A stretch of DNA of 64,000 nt, from contig QPFY01000002.1 of assembly GCA_003665825.1 (NCBI GenBank), positions 1,054,001-1,118,000 on the forward strand. Direction: 5' to 3'. Made by a program: the position numbers and the translations under genes. Shown here piece after piece: positions 40,047 through 49,811 of this stretch. This DNA comes from Microbotryum silenes-acaulis (taxonomy: Eukaryota; Basidiomycota; Microbotryomycetes; Microbotryales; Microbotryaceae). The notes under the pieces are model-generated. The model worked only from the letters and a program-made list of their open reading frames with translations. It made no database searches and was not told the DNA's origin. Each line of letters opens with the position of its first letter. The first letter of the stretch is position 1.

Positions 40047-42857
40047 CTATTCTTGCGGCTCCTCCTCGTATGCGACCTCCTCCTCATCGTCGACGCCGGC
40101 CTCTTGGTATTGCGTGTACTCGGCGATAAGATCGTGCATGTTGGCCGAGGCTTCCGAGAACTGAAGTGGGGCGGCAAAGGGGAGATGTCAGATAAGGTTT
40201 GATCTCGTCACCGAAAGGCCTGAACGAGGGGACTAACCTCCATCTCGTCCATTCCTTCTCCGGTGTACCAATGCAGGAAAGCACGGCGTCGGAACATGAC
40301 GTCGAAGCTGAGGGAAGTCGGGACAAGGATGAGCACGCAATCGTGTAAGACTAATTAGGCACCCCAATCACTCACTGGTCGCCGACACGCTTGAACAGCT
40401 CTTGGATCGAGGTGTTGTTACCGATGAAGGTGACGGACTGCGGTAGTCGCGATTGATTTGAAGATCAGCAACCGGGCTCGTAGGATAGCGTCCGATCAAT
40501 TAAGTTCTCACCATCTTGAGGCCTCGGGGAGCGACCTCGCAGTGTGCGGACTGAACGTTGTTAGGGCTATCGGAAAAGACGCGGGACCGATCAATAAGTG
40601 ACTTTACTCTTTTCCGAATGATGCGCCCCGCCGAAACCCCACTCACATCCACTCGACAAAGTATTGCGAGTTCTTCTGTTGAATCGAGACCATCTGGTCC
40701 TCGACCTCCTTCATCGAGACCTTGCCGCGGAAGTACGCGGCAACGGTCAAGTAACGACCGTGGCGGGGGTCCGATGCGGCCATCATGTTCTTGGCGTCGA
40801 ACATTTGCGCCGTCAGTTCGGCGACGGTCACGGCGCGATATTGCGACGAGCCGCGGGCGGTCAGGGCTGGTAAAGTATACGTCAATACGGAGCCATCGGT
40901 CAGCACGAACGAACAATATGGCTAACACCAAGTAAACTCACGAGCGAAGCCGACGGTGAAGAAGTGAAGACGAGGGAAGGGGACCATGTTGACAGCCAAC
41001 TTGCGGAGATCGGAGTTGAGTTGACCGGGGAATCGCAAGCAGGTGGTGATACCGGACATGACAATCGAAACGAGGCCGTTGAGGTCGCCGTGAGTCGGTG
41101 CCGAGAGTTTAAGAGTGCGGAAGCAGATGTCGTCTACAATGGAAGACATGGTGTCAGCCAGCCGGCTCTCATCCAGGAAGAGAGAACTGCAGACTCACAA
41201 AGAGCCTCGTTATCAATGCAGAAAGTCTCGTCCGAGTTCTCGACGAGCTGGTGAACCGAAAGGACGGCGTTGTAAGGCTCGACAACGGTGTCCGAGACCT
41301 GTTTGGAAGGATTACAAAAAGCTAACATGAGCGGATGTGTCGGCACAGTTTGGTCACTCATTGCATACCTTGGGTGAAGGAACAACGGAGAAGGTGGCCA
41401 TCATTCGGTCGGGGAACTCTTCACGGATCTTGGAGACAAGGAGTGTACCTGTTGGCGTCACGCGAGAAGTGAGATGTCAGCACGCGCCGTTCACGTCTCG
41501 AGAGAATTAGTTCTCGTCGCACCCATGCCGGAACCCGTTCCTCCACCAAGCGAGTGAGTCAATTGGAACTGTGATCGCGTCCGATCCCGACGTCAGCATC
41601 CCGAATTCCCCACCCCACCCCACACGAGCCCACGCTCTGTTCGGACTCACACCCTGGAGGCAGTCGGTCCCTTCGGCCTCCTTCCTGACCACGTCCAAGA
41701 CCTGGTCGACCAGCTCGGCACCTTCGGTATAGTGACCTTTTGCCCAGTTGTTACCGGCACCGGATTGACCAAAGACGAAGTTGTCGGGTCGGAACAGGCC
41801 GCCGAGGGGTCCACCTTGGATCACGTCCATCTAATGAAGCAACCGATCTGAGATCAGTTTCCCTTTTTGAAAGTATTGGAGAAGCCCAAACTCTCCACAA
41901 CTGACTGTGCCGGGCTCCAAATCGACGAGAACGGCACGGGGCACATACTTGCCCGTCCCGGTCTCGTTGTAGTAGACGTTGATGCGCTCGAGCTGGAGAT
42001 CAGTCGTACCAGTGTACCTGTCGCGATGCAAACAAGACGATGATACACATCAATACTTCGCGTCCGACGCCGAACACCACATCTCGTCACTTGTATGCGT
42101 CGCGTATCGCTTACTGTCCCGAACCGTCGATGCCGTGTTCCTCCGAAACGACCTCCCTGTAAACGTTCGTGATCGGGGTCAATCTGTGCCCGACAGTAGG
42201 TCACCTGAATGGCTCAAAAGTACTGACCAGAATTTGGTACCAATCTGTCACCCGGACAAGGAAGAGGGCGAGGGGGCGAGAACGAGAAACCGCAGAAAGG
42301 GCCGAGAGGGAACGAAGACACAAGAAAGCAGAGGCTCGATCAGCGTTCCGGGACTGGGCGATGGCATCAAATGTCTTGTCGACAGGTAGAACAACACTGC
42401 ACAGCCAGCAGGATGGTGGTGATTGCGTAACACTGCCTTCTCCCTGCGCGCCGCCCAAACGAGCCGGGCGTCGTGGCATCGACAGGGATTCGGGATCGTG
42501 CCTCATTGATTGCCCCGACGGCGGTAGTTGGTGCTTCCGACTCACTTGGTTACCGCATTGTCTAGTTGAAGCAAAAACCCGAGCATGGTCAGCTCACACG
42601 AAATTGATGGTCGAACGGCTCTCCCCGGGTGGTGTTGCTCGTCGCGATTTCGGCCCTGCTCCGTCCACTCGCCTCCACGCGGCCTGGCATTCGCTCAGCG
42701 GCCCATCTACTGCAGGGCCTGGGCCAACGTTGAGGCGCGCGCGCGCGGAGGGCCAAACGAGGTGGAGGGTGGAGGGGGGTGAGAGGGGCGGGGGGGGGGG
42801 GGTAACTGCATCGGCTTAGTCGACTAACCCAGCTTGGAGAGAAACGATTTCCCTCAT
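40047..42857 (-). CDS. TUB2: Beta-tubulin, 444 aa, 15 exons, with some divergent positions
   Basis: Forms the alpha/beta-tubulin dimer of microtubules and hydrolyses GTP. Exons in coding order: 42829-42857, 42546-42561, 42228-42244, 42115-42156, 41906-42017, 41651-41830, 41523-41568, 41369-41448, 41199-41298, 40942-41133, 40647-40866, 40512-40566, 40376-40437, 40238-40307, 40047-40160; total 1335 nt. Begins MREI, the autoregulation motif. The GTP motif GGGTGSG is at 140-146. The acidic tail ends [14 protein letters not shown]. Phe167, Glu198 and Phe200, where benzimidazole-resistance changes occur, are of the usual kind. Unusual residues: SLQ after [18 protein letters not shown] in place of MDSVRSGPFGQ, GTDCLQG, and His for Gln at VGDH. 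It could be a second, divergent beta-tubulin paralogue. Confidence 0.95.
42790..42802 (+). repeat. 13-nt poly-G run inside beta-tubulin intron 1
   Basis: Uninterrupted G run on the plus strand (poly-C in the transcript) inside the 267-nt first intron, next to GAGGGG-type sequence. Likely length-polymorphic and hard to sequence. Confidence 0.85.
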
Positions 42858-43855
42858 TTCTTATTCTGCTCGGGTCGAACCAATGTCGAGATTCGTGAGT
42901 TGACGATCAGGGCGAGACGGGGGGCGCGGCGACAGGGTGGTACAACAAGACGCGAAAGGGGGGGAGCCGCACAGAGTGAGGGCAACGACGCGTTGGGTGA
43001 GAGATGGGCGCGCACATGGCAAGCGACAGAGCAGGGGAGAGGGGAAACAGGCAACATGGGTGATCAGCACAGAGCACGCATCGACACACTTGGGATGTAC
43101 TGACCTGTTGAGGTGGGAATGGGTAAGAGGTATCGAATGGATGTGCTGGGACTGGACTGGGAAGAGAGTCGCCAGGGGGGGGGGAGGGCGCCCAGGGGGA
43201 ATTGGCCAGCGCCGATCCTGAACTCTAATGCCCGGCTCTGTAATGCACCACGCGTTTCCTATCCCCCAATTTCGCCCCGGTCACCGCGGGCCGCCGGGTT
43301 GGGCGCCAAACAACGCGCCTCGCCGCCACTCGACTCGGAACCACACCACCAGTGGCAATGCTCCGCAGGTGCTTCGATCAATGCGTGTATCAATTACAAT
43401 CAAGTACATGTCTGACCATCCGAAAGAAAGAGAAACATAACAAGGGGAGAACACGGACGCATTCCGCGGTCCAGTCGGAATTGCTCCGGGCCAACTTTCG
43501 TCGTCGAAAAATCATTCAACCACCCCGGGCGACCGGGCCTAGGGAGGGCTGCGACGGCGTGTGGGGTGACGAATCACGGGGTGGTGCAGAACAACGTAAA
43601 AAAAATGAAAGCAGCAGAGATACTGTAGGCGGGCATCGTGTGGGTTGAGTACATCTGGATATGCTGTGAGAGAGGCCGGCCTCTGCGGCTCTGCCCAGTC
43701 AACCCTCGTGACGCGTGGTCCTCGAGAGTTGAAGCCTAGTAACCGTCGGCGACACGGCTGAATTCACGCACTAGTATATATTAAAAGAGCTTCTCCAAAC
43801 CAACATATCCGAGGACCAGAGACCGGGAGTACTAGGCGTGTACGGCCGGCGCCGC
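42858..43855. other. Beta-tubulin promoter region
   Basis: About 1 kb between the WHI2-like stop and the tubulin start, both genes on the minus strand. It contains several G-rich stretches on the plus strand (about 42915-42965 and 43178-43195). No gene recognised. Confidence 0.5.
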
Positions 43856-45393
43856 TCAGATGAGACTGAGTTCCAAAGTCCACACCCGCCGAGCCCAGAC
43901 CTTGATCTGCCGTGCTTGATCCGTCCCTTCGTCCAATGTCAACTCGGTCGCGTCCCACCAGCATTTACGCTGTTTCGAGATGGCTCGAACGAGTCAGGAC
44001 ATGAAGCTGGACAGCTCTGGATAGGGCCGAAGACTCACTGCGGGTTTCCTCCAAAACAGCAGCAGCTTTTGCGCCGTCGCAAGTTGTTGCGCATTGACGT
44101 CGACCGACGGTCTGACCGTCTCTCCCTCGGGCAGTGTGATGGGTGGGTGGGTGATGCCCGTCTTGAGGAGGACCAAGGCGATTGACGCAATGCAGCACCG
44201 ATTCGGTTCAAGCGAGCGGTAGCCCCACGCGTCGTCCCGTTCGAAGCCGCTACACGAAAGGAAGCAGGGTCGATGTGGTTTAAAGTATAAGTGATAAAGC
44301 GAGGAAACTTCACATCCTCGGTCAAGGAGCAGAGATGAGGTCGACTGGACTCACCTCATGCAGAGCATGTCGATGAGATGCTGCTCGGCGACGTTGTTCT
44401 CGCGGTTGACGTTGCGCTGCAGGGCCGTAAAGATGCTCTTGCGTTCCAGCAAGGCTTTACCGCAGTCCATCTTGAGCTGCAACAGGGACTTGTTGGGTTT
44501 GCCCGCCTCGTCCGTCCCTGCGACCTCGTCAGCTGTTGTTGTCGGTGGGTGCTTCTCGTCGATGAAGCTGTCGGCTGCGGCGTTGAATTTGCCCTTGGGT
44601 GGGATCGCAAAGTACTCGAGTTCCTCGCGCAGTACAATAATGGCTTGTTTGAGGAAGAGCGGGTTGGGTATGTTGTTGGCAGCAGCCTGGGCGGATTCGG
44701 ACAGGTTCCGTCGTGGCCCTTGCGGCGGACCGTAGAAGGCGTCGCGTGCGGTGGCAAAGAAGTTGAGCACAAACTCGAGGCATTTCGCGTCAAACTGGGA
44801 ATATCAAGGATGATGTTCCGGGACGGTCAGCATCTTGTCATGCCGGGTAGAGATTCTTGGAAAGGGACGGGCGAACGAGCTGGGTCTTTGTGGTTTGCCG
44901 TTGGCCAACCACGTGAGCACCAGGCCATTCGACGAAGCTGACAGGGTGGCAGCCGAGGAGTAGATACAGCACCATCACCCGCAGAGTACACCATCCCGGG
45001 AGAAGCGAGCTCCAAGGGAAGACGATGATGCTCAAGCTCGAGTAATCGGATGGGCCTCTACGGTGTCGATGACGGCGGACGAGGTCCTACGCGAGGTCAT
45101 ACGATCGGGCCACTAGGGAGCTTGAGGGGCAGCTGGCGGAGCTGCTCCAGGCTCAAGAAGCCAAGACTCACATCGACAAAGTAGACGTCCTCGCCATCGT
45201 CAACGTCCTGGGTGCCATCGAGTCGAGGTTGTCGCTGTGCCGAGAGCACGACGCCGTTGGGAAACAGACACAGCAGCACGCTCTCGGGCAACTCCATCAA
45301 CGCCTCACGCTCGAGCGAGAGACGGTGGCCACGCAGGCCGAGCGAGACGTTGGTCGGCGCCGTCGAGCTGGACGGGTCTGATTGGTAGTCCAT
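43856..45393 (-). CDS. WHI2-like BTB-fold protein, 328 aa, 4 exons
   Basis: Similar to the Whi2 family, BTB-fold regulators of stress response and TORC1 signalling that act with Psr-type phosphatases. Exons in coding order: 45172-45393, 44355-44794, 44039-44249, 43856-43969; total 987 nt. Diagnostic strings: LRGHRLSLEREALMELPESV, then LLCLFPNGVVL; VYFVDFDAKCLEFVLNFF across intron 1; and WARRVWTLELSLI at the C-terminus. Intron 1 is 377 nt, the longest coding-region intron reconstructed here, and contains no recognised gene. The divergent FSH1-like gene starts 429 nt away, so the two may share a promoter. The biochemical role in this organism is an inference. Confidence 0.85.
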
Positions 45394-45822
45394 GTTGTGC
45401 GGGGGGCGATGCGGTGTGAGAAGGCTCGGGAACAGAGGAAGGAGCACAAGTGGGGGACGACTCGGGTGATCGAGCGCCGCGCTGGGCTGCTGGGCCTTGC
45501 TGGGCCAGGGCCGCGGTGGAGCGCTGCTGCCACCCACCGCCAGGCACAGGCAGAAAGGGGGTGCGGAGGGGTGCGATTGACCTGACGCAGCCGAGCCAGT
45601 CCAGAGTGATCATTGAGTGCGCTCAGTCTCTTCCTCTCCATCCCCCTCCTCGCTCCTCGCTCCTTTCACGGCATCGATACAACTACGCGGCATAACAACA
45701 GTGTTGCATACATCTCCGGCCCTTCTTCCCCACCACCCAGCACTTCCCGGCTCGAGCGATTGGTCTTCTCGTACCTGCCGCGGTCATTCGCAGCTCCGTC
45801 CTCGCACTCCCGTCCCGTGGTC
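45394..45822. promoter_or_regulatory. Divergent promoter between WHI2-like and FSH1-like genes
   Basis: 429 nt between opposite starts. C/T-rich on the plus strand near 45640-45660. I see no clear TATA box. An open frame runs through from the plus side, but its in-frame ATG is at 45823. Confidence 0.45.
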
Positions 45823-46911
45823 ATGAGCTCGTCCGCCACTGCTCCCTCCACCTCATCCACCTCTTCCAACTCCAACGCTAAAGATCAACCATCCGACATG
45901 GTGCGGGTTCCCTCCAACGTCGTGCGCGTCTTGATGCTCCCCGGATACACCCAGAACGCGACCATCTTCAAGGGTCGCATGGGCGCCATCAAGCGCTCCT
46001 TGCCGGCCTCGGTCGAGCTCGTCTTTGTCGATCCTGCAAGTCCATTCATTCGGACCAATTCGGACCGTCGCTGTGATCGGAATATATAGACTCATACTAT
46101 GCATTCCTTCACCAGACGCACGTTGTCGACATACCGACCAACTCGTCCGCCGATTTCGACTCGTCGGCAACTTCGAATTCCGACTCCCCGGAGACGACCC
46201 CGCGGTGCTGGTGGTACGCCGAACAAAAGGAGGTTGGTGATCTCGCGCAATTTCAACGAGTTCGGATTGGAGTACTGATCATGATATTTTCATTAACAGG
46301 GGTATCGGCATTTCGCCAAGATGGACGAAACACTGGAATACCTGCGTGAATTCATCATCACCCAGGGCCCCTTTGACGGGTGTTGGGGCTTCAGTCAAGG
46401 TAAGACTACCCTCGGTTCGTGGGCGGAACAACCAAACATATCGCTTATGCTCATCACTTTCCCTGCAGGTGCCGCATGCGCTGCGATCTTGACTGCGCTC
46501 GTGGAAAACCCTTCTTTGCACCCCATCTTTGCCCGAGACGGACCCAACTGGCCCCCAGCGCCATTCAAGTTCTCCATCCTCAGCGCCGGCTTCATGCCCC
46601 AAGACCCAACCATGGCTAAACTATTCGACAAACCTTTACACACCCCGACCGTTCATGTCCTCGGTCGAGCGGACACGATCGTCTCGAACGATCGATCGAC
46701 GCCTTTGGCCGAAGCTTTTGTCGACGCGAGGGTCGAATGGCACGAGGGGGGTCATCATACGCCTTCCAAAGCTTCTTGGAGACATTTCTTCAAACATTAT
46801 TTGGAGTTATTTGAACCGGATGGACCGGGCAAGGAGGGGATCGATTCGCTGCCTTCGCCGTCGCTCGGGACTTCGTCGGGGACAGCGACGCCCGAAGGGG
46901 GGAGACTGTGA
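45823..46911 (+). CDS. FSH1-family serine hydrolase, 290 aa, 4 exons, with a GC-AG intron
   Basis: Alpha/beta hydrolase of the FSH1/OVCA2 family; the physiological substrate is unknown. Exons: 45823-46035, 46116-46232, 46300-46399, 46469-46911; total 873 nt. Landmarks: VRVLMLPGYTQNATIFKGRM (first strand and oxyanion region), CWGFSQGA with the nucleophile Ser near residue 142, VLGRADTIV (Asp) and EGGHHTP (His). Intron 1 starts with GC in the context CCT|GCAAGT, the standard GC-AG consensus; no GT donor in phase is available nearby. The Ser-rich N-terminus before MVRVPSNVV looks disordered, and translation could also start at that Met. Confidence 0.9.
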
Positions 46912-47198
46912 ATGTGCAAGTGGGGCACTCGCCTTGAGCACGAGAATGTGTAGTGTAGATTGCGACTAGCTAGACTGTACAAAAAAGTAGATACATGCGG
47001 ACTGTTGCAAGTGCTGCGCCCGAGAGCGTAGTCCAAGCCAAAAAAAATGATTTCAGCGCGGGCTTCTCCACACCGGCCACAGCAAGCGGCGTGCTGCTCC
47101 GCGCCTCTGAGATCTGAGTCGAGAGCCAATCGGGACCGGTCCCTTTCGTTTCTCGCTTTCTCCTCCTCTCCAACTCAACCCCCACCTCCACCACGATC

Positions 47199-49625
47199 AT
47201 GAGCGAAGTCAAGTTCACGTACGACGACATCTCCAAGCGCAACCACAAGGATGACCTCGTCGTCATCGTCAACGGATTAGGTACGTCTCAGCCGTGGTCT
47301 CTCTTTCTCCACTTCGCCTCCACCTTTCTTGCGCGATGATTGAGGCCATCACTGACGATGCGCTGAACTTCTTCACCTCGCGGGCTTTTCGGGATCCTCA
47401 ACAGCTTATGACCTGACCGATTTCGCTCCGGAGCACCCGGGAGGAATGAAGATCCTGCTCAAATATGCGGGCAAGGACGCGACAGAGGCCTAGTAAGTTT
47501 CACACAAGAGCGCTGCCGATCGGTGGCGAGGACACGGTCGTGGTGGTGGTGGTGGTGGCAAAGATCCTTGCGGCAGTCAGACCCTGATCACACTCATCGG
47601 CTTTCTCTATGCAGTGAACCCATCCACCCTCCGGGTACGTTAGAAGAGTACCTCCCCAAGGAGAAGCATCTCGGCAAGGTCGACATGACCGGCGTCGAGA
47701 TCGAGGTCAAGGAAGAGACCGAAGAGGAGAAGGCGAGGAAGATCCGCGTCGCCAACAAGCCCGATATTAGCGAGATCTTGTCCCTGTATGACTTTGAGGT
47801 GAGATTCCCCTCATTTTGTGGACCGACATGGGCACCTTCGTCGTCGAGCCATTGAGATGTTTGGTGACCCACGCCCATTGCTTTTCAACGAGGGCTCATC
47901 GCGGAACTTGTGTCTCCTTCTCCAGGCCGTCGCAAAGTCGATTCTTCCGACCGCAGCATGGGCCTACTACTCTTCCGGAGCCGACGACGAAATCACAATG
48001 CGTGAAAATAGGTCTGCATACCAAAGGGTTAGTATACTGCATTACCTCGTCTCAGACACCTTCCGTATATCCCGAGGCGATTCCGACCTCGCTCCCGCGC
48101 GCACGATGTCCGCCTTGGCTTCGGAGATCGTTTCCTCTCGGCGCAACAAAAGCCCGTGACCGCTTCGACGGGCCGGCGCGCCTGGGCTCGCGAAAGGGGA
48201 GGCTTTCGCGCGCTCGATGTTCGGAAGATCCGGGTGCAGACCCTTGCAAGCCAAGAAGCACATAAAGTATCTGACGTCACCCGTTCTTGTATCAATCGTT
48301 GCAGATCTGGTTCCGTCCTCGTGTTTTGAGGGATGTAACGAACGTTGATTTTTCATCGTCCATCTTGGGGATGCCGACTAGTTTGCCCGTCTACGCGACC
48401 GCGACCGCTTTGGGGCGGCTGGGGCACCCTGATGGAGAAAAGGTACGTAGAAAGGTGACTTAGACGTGGCATCGATGAAAGCAGTATTCATCGCTTTCGT
48501 TTCGGATGGGAGTAGAACTTAACATGGGGGTGCGCTGAGCACGACATCATCCAAATGATCCCAACGCTCGCGAGTTGCTCGTTTGACGAGATCGTCAATG
48601 CCGCCAAGCCTGGGCAGAACATGGTTATGCAGCTTTACGTCAACAAGGTGAGATGTTATTCGAGCACTATTCATGCTGTTCCTCCTACTGAAGCAAGCCC
48701 TGTATTCAGGACCGAGCCATCACGGAGCGCATTGTGCGCCACGCTGAAAAACGAGGTGTCAAAGGCCTCTTCATCACCGTCGATGCGCCCCAACTCGGTC
48801 GTCGCGAAAAGGACATGAGACAAAAATTCTCCGACGAAGGCTCGGACATGCAAAAGGGGTCCGAGGTCGACAAGTCGCAAGGTGCGGCTAGGGCCATTTC
48901 ATCCTTCATCGACCCTGGTCTGTCATGGAAGGACATCGAGTGGTTCAAGTCCATCACCAAGATGCCGTTGATCCTGAAGGGTGTGCAATGCTGGGAAGAC
49001 GCCGTATTGGCCGCCGAGGCGGGTTTGGCTGGTGTCGTCTTGTCCAACCACGGTGGACGACAGTTGGATTTCGCAAAGTCTGGCATCGAGATCTTGGTCG
49101 AGGTCATGGATGCGTTGAGGGAACGGGATTTGCTCAAGGGCGGCTTCGAGGTTTACATTGATGGTGGTGTGCGTCGTGCTGGTGATATTCTCAAGGGTGA
49201 GCAGGTCTCTTCGAGCGGTTTGGTAGGATCTTAGACGAAGAGACCAATGAGTTCGCTTTCATTATACAGCCGTCGCCTTGGGAGCCAAGGCTGTCGGTCT
49301 CGGCCGCCCGTTACTTTACGCTTACTGCGCCTACGGCAAAGAGGGTGTTTCCCGCGCGCTCCAGATCCTCAAGGATGAGATGGAGATGAAGTGAGCAACG
49401 CTCCTCGTAACTCTGTGGAAATGGCCCCAGCTGACTCCATACCTCCCTCCTCCTAGCCTTCGCTTGATCGGTGCTCCGACTCTCGCGGACGTGACCCCCG
49501 AGATGGTCGACATCAGAGGCCTCTCGAGTCGCAACGTCGACTCCAACCCCGATTACCTCATGCGAGCTAACTACGAGCCTCTCCAAGGTGTTGGGAACGG
49601 GCTGGGTGCCGTGCCCCGATTGTAG
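47199..49625 (+). CDS. L-lactate dehydrogenase (flavocytochrome b2 type), 500 aa, 9 exons
   Basis: FMN enzyme oxidising L-2-hydroxy acids, with electrons passed to a fused cytochrome b5 domain. Exons: 47199-47280, 47405-47492, 47615-47798, 47926-48027, 48305-48442, 48516-48647, 48710-49196, 49270-49390, 49457-49625; total 1503 nt. The b5 domain has PEHPGG and a second His in EPIHPPG. The FMN domain has [41 protein letters not shown] and the catalytic His in [11 protein letters not shown] (about 356), then [12 protein letters not shown] and GLGRPLLYA. It starts [13 protein letters not shown] with no mitochondrial presequence, unlike yeast Cyb2, so a cytosolic form or a missed upstream exon is possible. 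Intron 4 is 277 nt. Confidence 0.92.
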
Positions 49626-49811
49626 GAGAACGCGCCAATGCAGGGTTCATAGGCTAGCGAGGGTGATTCTCTTCGGTTATCGAGGTCTGGTGTGTTTCGA
49701 ATGAACATTGCAACAATATCGAGGTCCGAATATTAGACTTGATGAGTTATACAGGATGGTTCCAGCTGATGGTTCAACTGCATCCCGGCGAGAAACGATC
49801 GCAGCCTAAGA

